Of a stretch of 31,138 nucleotides of DNA, positions 16,269 through 21,634 are shown piece by piece. Source of the stretch: Thermoleophilia bacterium (GTDB taxonomy: Bacteria; Actinomycetota; Thermoleophilia; Gaiellales; JAICJC01). The position numbers were made by a program, and so were the translations under genes. Positions within the stretch are counted from its first letter, which is position 1. Each line of letters starts with the position of its first letter. The notes beneath the pieces are model-generated. The model had not been told where the DNA came from. It was given only the letters and a program-made list of their open reading frames with translations, and ran no database searches. The stretch spans positions 1 to 31,138 of the forward strand of contig JAICJM010000021.1 in NCBI GenBank assembly GCA_025928435.1, written 5' to 3'.

Positions 16269-16513
16269 CTCACCTCCGTCGACGATGACCAACGCCGCCG
16301 TGCCCTGCGGTCGGTGACCCAGCTCGCCCCTGCCGCCAGAGCGACGAATACGATCACCGCGCCGACCAGCCCCCACGCGGCCCACACGAACCCGAAGAGC
16401 ACGAATACGAGCACGGCTCCGAAACCACAGGCGATGGCGATGGCGAGCAGCGCCAGCCAGAACTTCACGCCGAGGCTGGCGGCATCGACACGATCGGGAT
16501 TCGTCGATTTCAT
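16265..16513 (-). CDS. Small two-helix membrane protein
   Basis: An 82-residue protein. After a polar 13-residue start (MKSTNPDRVDAAS) come two hydrophobic helices, VKFWLALLAIAIACGFGAVLVFVLFGFVW and AWGLVGAVIVFVALAAGAS, and a basic tail (VTDRRARRRW). No family recognised. Both ends overlap neighbours by 4 bp (ATGA), so it is translationally coupled to the STAS gene and the DUF7144-like gene. A dyad promoter inside the STAS gene ends 6 nt before its ATG, predicting a leaderless transcript that starts at this gene. Confidence 0.65.
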   Translation of the reverse strand: MKSTNPDRVDAASLGVKFWLALLAIAIACGFGAVLVFVLFGFVWAAWGLVGAVIVFVALAAGASWVTDRRARRRWSSSTEVR

Positions 16514-16959
16514 GGGCCCATGCTCGCCCGCGGCGCGGCGGGCGGTATCGCCCAAACGGGATGACGGTGCGAATCCCGCGCCGCGGACGGCACACCGGGG
16601 CCGGCCGCGAGCGCGCAAGGCCGCGACGGGTACGCGCGCCGCGGCAGGGGCACGCCCAGCCCGACCAGCATCCGCTCGACCGCCGCCCCCGGCCACAGCT
16701 CCAGATGGACGCGCTCGGACGTGCACCGCCGGATCGTCGCCGCAACGACCCGCGCCCCGGTCGCGTCGACCGATGTGACGTCCTCGAGGTCGAGGTAGAC
16801 GAGCACGCTCGGGCGTCCCAGCGCTCCGTCGACCGCCCGTCGCAGGCGCGGGGCGCCACGTGCGTCGAGCGCTCCACGGCAGATGAGACTCGAGGCGAGG
16901 CTCGTGTGCTCGACGGCGAGCTCGAGCGTCCGGGCCGGAGGGATGGCGGAGCTCCTCAT
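16510..16959 (-). CDS. STAS domain protein (anti-sigma factor antagonist-like)
   Basis: A 149-residue protein whose first ~110 residues form a STAS domain: LAVEHTSLASSLICRGALDARGAPRLRRAVDGAL, VLVYLDLEDVTSVDATGARVVAATIRRC. The DATG loop puts Thr67 where anti-anti-sigma factors carry the phosphorylated Ser/Thr, so partner-switch control is possible; no anti-sigma kinase or sigma factor lies in the window. The last ~35 residues (Pro/Ala/Arg-rich) are atypical and coincide with the internal promoter. The start overlaps the NfeD stop and its stop overlaps the next start, both by 4 bp. Confidence 0.75.
   Translation of the reverse strand: MRSSAIPPARTLELAVEHTSLASSLICRGALDARGAPRLRRAVDGALGRPSVLVYLDLEDVTSVDATGARVVAATIRRCTSERVHLELWPGAAVERMLVGLGVPLPRRAYPSRPCALAAGPGVPSAARDSHRHPVWAIPPAAPRASMGP
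16520..16564 (-). promoter_or_regulatory. Internal dyad promoter within the STAS gene
   Basis: In the gene direction, TCATCC-CGTTT-GGGCGA (16564-16548), 22 nt, GAGCAT (16525-16520; the same hexamer as at 11747-11752), and 6 nt to the ATG at 16513. It would let the two-helix, DUF7144-like and channel genes be expressed without CMD, NfeD and STAS. Confidence 0.5.
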
Positions 16960-17240
16960 CCCGGTGCCACCGTCAGGGTGAGGTCCTCCCGGCCGACGAC
17001 CCGCACCGTCTCGCCCACCTCGGCGCCGGCCGGGCACTCCGCCTCCCACAGCTCCCCGTGGATGCGCACCTGCCCCCGGGGCCGGCACTCCACGACAACG
17101 TCCGCCGTCTGCCCGAGCAGCGTCTCGACGCCGGTCTTCGGGCGCCAGCGGCGGGCGAGCCGGCGCCCCCAGACGATTTCTCCCACCTCTCCGGCGGCGC
17201 CGAGCGCGAGCACGACCAGATTCGCCGGGTGCGGCAGCAC
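16956..17240 (-). CDS. Short NfeD-like protein
   Basis: A 94-residue protein: one hydrophobic segment (ANLVVLALGAAGEVGEIVWGRRLARR), then an OB-fold NfeD C-terminal domain (ETLLGQTADVVVECRPRGQVRIHGELWEAECPAGAEVGETVRVVGREDLTLTV). Short NfeD proteins partner stomatin-like proteins in membrane microdomains, but none is encoded here. GTG at 17240 is the only canonical start; upstream in-frame codons read VLTVAIVLAL, which looks like the rest of the helix, so the real start may be non-canonical or the 5' end damaged. It lies 49 bp after CMD and overlaps STAS by 4 bp. Confidence 0.75.
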   Translation of the reverse strand: MLPHPANLVVLALGAAGEVGEIVWGRRLARRWRPKTGVETLLGQTADVVVECRPRGQVRIHGELWEAECPAGAEVGETVRVVGREDLTLTVAPG

Positions 17241-17289
17241 CAGCGCGAGGACGATGGCGACCGTCAGGACGATGGGCTGACCCTTTCGC

Positions 17290-17652
17290 TCATGGGCGCC
17301 GGCGTCCGTCGTCGAGCTCCTCGAGCGCCGTGGCGACGTCGTAGCCGAGTGCGAGGGCGAGCTTGGGGGCGGCGGAGACCACGCGCGCGGCGCCCACGGC
17401 GGGCATCGCCGCGATGAGGGTCCCGACGATCTCGTCCGGGCTCGCGTTGCATTCGAGCGCGACGTCGATCAGGCGCATGTACGAGGGGGTCGCGGGGTCG
17501 ATCGCGACCAGCGCGCCCAGCTGCACCAGGGCATGCGTCTTACGGTCGAACCCGGAGGCCTCCAGGTTCGACCGGTCGTCGGCGAGCAACGCCTCGACAT
17601 AGGCGTCGTCGCGGATCGAAAGCCTCCGAAGCGTGTCCGTGTAGTCGGTCAC
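17290..17652 (-). CDS. Carboxymuconolactone decarboxylase family protein
   Basis: A 120-residue, all-helical CMD-family protein: YTDTLRRLSIRDDAYVEALL, KTHALVQLGALVAIDPATPSYMRLIDVALECNASPDEIVGTLIAAMPAVGAARVVSAAPKLALALGYD. AhpD-type members carry a CxxC redox pair; here only a single Cys (ECNAS) is present, so a peroxiredoxin-reductase role is unlikely and the activity is unknown. GTG at 17652 with GAGGG upstream is chosen; extension to an ATG at 17802 would run antisense-free but into the 3' end of the LuxR gene. First gene of the NfeD/STAS/channel run. Confidence 0.82.
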   Translation of the reverse strand: MTDYTDTLRRLSIRDDAYVEALLADDRSNLEASGFDRKTHALVQLGALVAIDPATPSYMRLIDVALECNASPDEIVGTLIAAMPAVGAARVVSAAPKLALALGYDVATALEELDDGRRRP

Positions 17653-17664
17653 AGCGATCCCTCG

Positions 17665-17709
17665 ATTGCAAGCCCGGACGGCTCGCGGCGCATCGCCCGT
17701 TGCGGATGA
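17665..17709 (-). promoter_or_regulatory. Weaker dyad promoter before the CMD gene
   Basis: In the gene direction, TCATCC-GCAAC-GGGCGA (17709-17693) is a good dyad, but the hexamer at the standard 22-nt distance is TGCAAT (17670-17665), with T6 but not A2, and only 12 nt remain before the GTG. The site may use other spacing, or act on the upstream gene's 3' end only by chance. Confidence 0.35.
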
Positions 17710-17728
17710 AGCGCGGAACCCGTCGCCC

Positions 17729-20095
17729 TCAGGCGGTGGCCGCGGCGAGCCCGCCGGCGGCGGAGGGGGCTGAAACATCGACGAGGCCGATCTCGGCGGC
17801 ACGCTCGATGGCGGCGCTCCGGTTGGACACCCCCAGCTTGCGGTAGACCGAGATCGCCTGCGTCTTGATCGTGTTGCGAGAGACGAACAGGCGCTCGCCG
17901 ATCTCGCGGAAGGACAGATGGGTCGCGAGCAACGGCAGCAGCCGCAGCTCGGCCGCGGTCAGCCCCGACCCGGTGAAGTCGCCCACCTCACGCGTGGCCG
18001 CGATCTCGTCCCGCAGGGCGCGCGCCTGGCGTTCCAGAAGCCCCAGCCCCGCGTGCCGTCCGAGGATCTCCATCGCCTCGTCGAGGTGCCTCCCCGCCCC
18101 CTCGGCGTCGCGCAGGGTCAGGTGCGCGCGGGCAAGCTCCATGCGCGTCTGCACGGCGAACCAGGGCAGGGCGTCGCCGAGGTCGGCGGTGAGCTGCTCT
18201 GCGGCGCCGAGGTCGGCGCGAGCCCGGTCCCACAGGCACCGGCGCAGGCCGGCCCGGGCAGACGCCGCCAGCTCCGCGGCGCTCGTTGCATACGTGTCCA
18301 ACCGCTCCTCGTAGACGAGCCCACGGCCCTCCTCCGCGAGCTCCTCCGCCCTGCCGTGGTCGCCGCACGCCGCCGCGAGCATCGCCTGCTCGCCGAGCGC
18401 GATGATCCGGACATCGGCGGCGCCGGCCCACGCAGCCGCCCGGGCCGCGTCGGCGAGCACCACGTCCGCCTCCTCCATCTCTCCGAGCAGCGCCAGGGCC
18501 GCCCCACGGAGGAGGAGCGCGATCGGATACCAGGGGCTGTCCGTCGGGAGATCGGCGAGCGCCGACTCCGTGTCGGCGAGCATGCGCTCCGCGCCGTGGC
18601 TGCACAGGGCGGCCCGCACGACCGCCGTCCACGGGCGCGCGGAGGAGCTGCCGTCCGGCATCGCCGTGTCCGGCGTGCCGGCCTCCGCCGCCCGCAGCCA
18701 CCTGTGCGCCTCCTCCGATCTGCCACCCACCGCGTGCACCCAGGCCCCCAGGGACGCAACGCCCGGATACCGCTCCAGGCCGTCGCGACCGGGGAAGCCG
18801 TCCAGCCAATCCGCGACCGACCCGGCCCGCCCGCCGCTCATCACCCCCAGCGCGATCGATGCCAGGATCCGGGCGACTCGGGCGACGTCGCCGGCGGCGG
18901 CCGCAGGGTCGAGCGCGGATTCCATGTCGCCGTGCGCCTCGAACCAGTCCGCCGCCCGCTCGTTCAGCTCGGGGATCCGCTCCGCCTCCGTGTCCTCGAG
19001 CTCTCGCCGGAGGACGTCGCGGAAGATGTGGTGATACCGGTACCACTTCCCCGACGCGTCGAGGGGAACGACGAAGAGGCTCGACCGGTCGATCGCCCGC
19101 AGCCGCCTCCCCGATCCCGACGTCCGGAGGACGGCATCGCACAACGGGCCGGACATCCGGTCGAGCACGGACGAGCGTCGCAGGAAGCTCAGGGTCTCCG
19201 GCTCCAGGCCGGTGAGGTGCTCCGCCCGGACGTAGTCCGCCACGTAGCGGTCGTCTCCGGCGAGCTCGAACGGCTCCTCGGGGCGCCGGCCGGCGCGCTG
19301 CATACAGCGGGCGGCGAGAGCCAGGCCGGCGGGCCATCCCTCGGTCTGCTCGACGAGATGCCGCACCTCGTCGTCGCCGGGATCGACTCCCGCACCGCGG
19401 AGCAGGAGCGTCGCCTCCCGCCGGCTGAGGGCGAGCGCATCGGCTTCGAGCTCGAGGACGCGGCCACTCGCGCGCATCCGGCCGATCGGAAGCGCCGGCA
19501 CCGTGCGCCCCGCGAGCGCCAGTATCGAGCCCGCGGGGATGTGCCCCGCGAGCGTGTCGACCGCCTCGAGCGCCTCGCGGTCGTGTAGGCGGTCGGCGCA
19601 GTCGAGGACGAGGACGAACGCGCTCGGATCGGCCTCGATCGCCGAGACGAGCCGGGGGAGCGCGCGCGACCACACCGAGGCGCCGGGCATCGCGAGCGCC
19701 TCGTGCAGGACGGGCGGCACGGGCCTGACGCCGCCCAGCGCCACGGCGATGTGGCGCACCAGGACGAGCGGGTCGTTGTCCCGGTCGTCGATCGTGACCC
19801 ACGCGGCGCCCCGCTCGTCACGGCCTGCCCACTGGGCAAGAAGCGTGGTCTTGCCGTAGCCCGCCGGCGCTGCGACGAGCACGACCGGGACGTTCGTGGT
19901 CGTGCGCAGGCGGTTCACCAGCGCCACCCGCGACACCGTGCCCTCCGGAAGCCCCGGCACGCGCACCTTCGAGTCGATGACCTCGAACGGCGCCGGCCTG
20001 GCCGGCCGACGGGACGTCGTCTTCCCGCCGGAAGCGGCGGCTGTTGATCTCACCGCGGAGATACGCCCTCCCCAGGTTCTCGTATCCGCGAACAT
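17729..20095 (-). CDS. MalT-like LuxR family ATP-dependent transcriptional regulator
   Basis: A 788-residue regulator of the LAL/MalT type. N-terminal STAND NTPase: VLVAAPAGYGKTTLLAQW (Walker A, Lys82), AWVTIDDRDNDPLVLVRHIA, FVLVLDCADRL (Walker B). It continues with the winged-helix YHHIFRDVLRRELED block, a long TPR-like helical region, and a C-terminal LuxR HTH (GLTAAELRLLPLLATHLSFREIGERLFVSRNTIKTQAISVYRKLGVSNRSAAIERA). Such proteins bind an inducer and activate a few operons. ATG at 20095 is chosen because a TATTGT -10 box at 20128-20133 would leave earlier starts (to 20218) untranscribed; GTG at 20053 is an alternative. It diverges from the NarL-type regulator and is followed by CMD. Confidence 0.9.
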   Translation of the reverse strand: MFADTRTWGGRISAVRSTAAASGGKTTSRRPARPAPFEVIDSKVRVPGLPEGTVSRVALVNRLRTTTNVPVVLVAAPAGYGKTTLLAQWAGRDERGAAWVTIDDRDNDPLVLVRHIAVALGGVRPVPPVLHEALAMPGASVWSRALPRLVSAIEADPSAFVLVLDCADRLHDREALEAVDTLAGHIPAGSILALAGRTVPALPIGRMRASGRVLELEADALALSRREATLLLRGAGVDPGDDEVRHLVEQTEGWPAGLALAARCMQRAGRRPEEPFELAGDDRYVADYVRAEHLTGLEPETLSFLRRSSVLDRMSGPLCDAVLRTSGSGRRLRAIDRSSLFVVPLDASGKWYRYHHIFRDVLRRELEDTEAERIPELNERAADWFEAHGDMESALDPAAAAGDVARVARILASIALGVMSGGRAGSVADWLDGFPGRDGLERYPGVASLGAWVHAVGGRSEEAHRWLRAAEAGTPDTAMPDGSSSARPWTAVVRAALCSHGAERMLADTESALADLPTDSPWYPIALLLRGAALALLGEMEEADVVLADAARAAAWAGAADVRIIALGEQAMLAAACGDHGRAEELAEEGRGLVYEERLDTYATSAAELAASARAGLRRCLWDRARADLGAAEQLTADLGDALPWFAVQTRMELARAHLTLRDAEGAGRHLDEAMEILGRHAGLGLLERQARALRDEIAATREVGDFTGSGLTAAELRLLPLLATHLSFREIGERLFVSRNTIKTQAISVYRKLGVSNRSAAIERAAEIGLVDVSAPSAAGGLAAATA

Positions 20096-20127
20096 GCCCG
20101 TCCCGAGATGGACCGGGACAGCTTGCG

Positions 20128-20195
20128 ACAATAGGCCGGACACGGGGGCCGGTACAGGCCGGGAAACACCACATGGGCCGTCGGGTAACACCACA
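20128..20195 (-). promoter_or_regulatory. Promoter and tandem repeats upstream of the LuxR gene
   Basis: On the minus strand, TATTGT (20133-20128) is a good -10 box; the TSS would be ~20121, 26 nt before the ATG. Upstream lie two exact TGTGGTGTT repeats (20173-20165 and 20195-20187) spaced 22 bp, two helical turns, centred near -48 and -70. This looks like a tandem activator site, plausible for MalT-type autoregulation (inference). Confidence 0.45.
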
Positions 20196-20240
20196 GTGGG
20201 CGCCGTTTCGCGGAACATGTCAGGTTGCGCGCCGACGGAT

Positions 20241-20250
20241 GTGACGTCAC
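20241..20250. repeat. Perfect palindrome GTGACGTCAC
   Basis: A 10-bp perfect palindrome 5 bp before the dyad site of the response regulator. It might be a binding site for another dimeric factor; there is only one copy in view, so it may be chance. Confidence 0.3.
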
Positions 20251-20255
20251 GGAAC

Positions 20256-20300
20256 TCAGCCGATCGGGAGGTGGCATGACCGCAGGCAGCGCGATATGTT
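20256..20300 (+). promoter_or_regulatory. Dyad promoter for the response-regulator gene
   Basis: TCAGCC-GATCG-GGAGGT (20256-20272), 22 nt, TATGTT (20295-20300), the best -10 hexamer of the set. The dyad has the same GATCGGGA centre as the SHOCT-2 promoter. The TSS would be ~20307, giving a ~127-nt leader before the ATG at 20434, or an N-terminally extended start near GTG 20305. It implies autoregulation. Confidence 0.5.
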
Positions 20301-20433
20301 TGTCGTGAACCGGCGGTCGTTGAGTCGACGATCGTTGCTCGGGTCAGGGGGCCGAGATCACAGCTATCGCGGGGATCGGCGACGGCGTGTACCTACGCAC
20401 GGCGGGGCGGACGGCAGGCCGGGGGCGGCGGGG

Positions 20434-21114
20434 ATGACCGCGCTTCGGATCGTGCTCGGCGAGGACAGCTACCTCGCCCGCGAGGGCATCATACGCGCGC
20501 TCGAGGAGGTCGAGGAGATCGACGTCGTCGCCACCTGCAGCGACCTGGACGACCTGCGCACGACCATCGAGGCCGTCGAGCCGGACGTCGTCCTGACGGA
20601 CATCCGCATGCCGCCGACGAGCACCGACGAGGGCATCCGGCTCGCCGGCGAGCTGCGCGAGTCGCACCCGGAGATCGGCGTCGTCGTCCTCAGCCAGCAC
20701 GCCGAGCCGCTGTACGCGGTCTCGCTCTTCGAGGGCGGATCGGACCGGCGCGCATATCTCCTGAAGGAGCGGCTGAAGGACGAGGGCGAGCTGTCACGCG
20801 CGCTGCACGAGGTCGCCCGGGGCGGCTCGGTCGTCGATCCGCACATCGTCGAGCAGCTCGTCGGGGCGCGGGCCGGCGGCCCCGGCTCGCGGGTCGACAA
20901 GCTGACGCCGCGGGAGCGCGAGATCCTGGCCATGATCGCGGAGGGGCGCAGCAACGCCGCCATCGCCCACTCGCTCTACATCACGACGCGCGCGGTCGAG
21001 CGTCACATCAACGCGATCTTCGCGCGGCTCGAGCTGGCGGAATCGGCGGAGGCGAATCGTCGCGTGCAGGCGGTCCTCGTCTACCTCGCAGGCGTCAGAG
21101 ATACCGAGGCATAA
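20434..21114 (+). CDS. NarL/FixJ family response regulator (orphan)
   Basis: A 226-residue regulator. Receiver domain 1-~125: acidic pair E10/D11, phospho-acceptor Asp56 in VLTDIRMPP, conserved Ser/Thr region VVVLSQHA, and Lys in YLLKERLKD. LuxR-type HTH at ~155-215: KLTPREREILAMIAEGRSNAAIAHSLYITTRAVERHINAIFARL. No histidine kinase is encoded in the window. The ATG at 20434 follows GGCGGCGGGG and gives the normal family N-terminus TALRIVLGEDSYLAREG. The promoter carries the dyad found before most units here, so this protein is the leading candidate for the factor that binds it. It converges with the DUF7144-like copy 3 with only 2 bp between the stops. Confidence 0.93.
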   Translation: MTALRIVLGEDSYLAREGIIRALEEVEEIDVVATCSDLDDLRTTIEAVEPDVVLTDIRMPPTSTDEGIRLAGELRESHPEIGVVVLSQHAEPLYAVSLFEGGSDRRAYLLKERLKDEGELSRALHEVARGGSVVDPHIVEQLVGARAGGPGSRVDKLTPREREILAMIAEGRSNAAIAHSLYITTRAVERHINAIFARLELAESAEANRRVQAVLVYLAGVRDTEA

Positions 21115-21116
21115 CG

Positions 21117-21527
21117 CTATGACCAGTCATCCTGAGCGCCCACGGTGAGCCCGTACAGGATGCACAGGTTCACGATGATGCCGATCATCGCGCCGAACGG
21201 CGCGGAGAAGATCATGAGAAACCACAGAACGATTGCAGTGACTGCAAGTATGACGCCGGCCTGATAGCCGATCAGACGCCTCCCGAACACGGCGGCTCCG
21301 GCGGTGATCTGCGCGACCCCTCCGACCAGGAAGACCCATCCCCAGAAGGTGAAGTTGGAGTAGTCGAGCCTGTCCGCGACATAGTGATCGTGCTCGAGCA
21401 GCGTGAAGCCGTGGATGACGTTCGCCGCGCCGGCGAACATGAGCAGGATCGCCGCGAAGCGCACCCAGCCCGACATCGGCCCCGAGACACGGACCTGGGT
21501 AACACCGGTCGTGGCCTGCGTGTTCAT
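21117..21527 (-). CDS. DUF7144-like four-helix membrane protein, copy 3
   Basis: A 136-residue protein, closest to copy 1 at 10452-10871: both share AGAxNVIxGF, DxxYxNFTFWGW/NNLTFWGW, GAxQIxAGA, LWFxMIF and APxxAxxGI. Four helices: WVRFAAILLMFAGAANVIHGFTLL, FWGWVFLVGGVAQITAGAAVF, YQAGVILAVTAIVLWFLMIF and AMIGIIVNLCILYGLTVG. GGGGAGGAG provides a strong ribosome site 5-13 nt before the ATG. Its promoter, 21552-21596, has the best -10 box of the DUF7144-like set (TAGGCT). It faces the response-regulator gene tail to tail. Function unknown. Confidence 0.82.
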   Translation of the reverse strand: MNTQATTGVTQVRVSGPMSGWVRFAAILLMFAGAANVIHGFTLLEHDHYVADRLDYSNFTFWGWVFLVGGVAQITAGAAVFGRRLIGYQAGVILAVTAIVLWFLMIFSAPFGAMIGIIVNLCILYGLTVGAQDDWS

Positions 21528-21551
21528 GTGCTCCTCCCCGTCGGTGGCCCG

Positions 21552-21596
21552 AGCCTAGGGCGGCGGCGGCCCGCTCCCGTCATGCCATCCGGACGA
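21552..21596 (-). promoter_or_regulatory. Dyad promoter for DUF7144-like copy 3, possibly bidirectional
   Basis: In the gene direction, TCGTCC-GGATG-GCATGA (21596-21580), 22 nt, TAGGCT (21557-21552), then 24 nt to the ATG. In the other direction CAGCGT (21619-21624) lies 22 nt from the dyad and 10 nt before the ATG at 21635, so the same dyad may also serve the holin/phosphodiesterase gene. Confidence 0.55.
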
Positions 21597-21603
21597 TGCG
21601 TCC

Positions 21604-21619
21604 GGCGCCAATTGGCGCC
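21604..21619. repeat. Perfect 16-bp palindrome GGCGCCAATTGGCGCC
   Basis: It lies between the dyad and the chosen start of the phosphodiesterase gene, where a repressor would act. Thirteen of its 16 bp recur at 24420-24432, inside the 3' end of the MBL-fold gene, which closes the same two-gene unit. Confidence 0.45.
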
Positions 21620-21634
21620 AGCGTTCCTGGCCTG

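Noticed and set aside
4670..21624. Dyad plus hexamer as an alternative sigma-factor promoter rather than an activator site
   Set aside because: Not excluded, but the two-fold symmetry and 22-nt gap between dyad and hexamer fit a dimeric activator over -35 better than a sigma -35/-10 pair (usual spacing ~16-18). No sigma factor gene is in the window.
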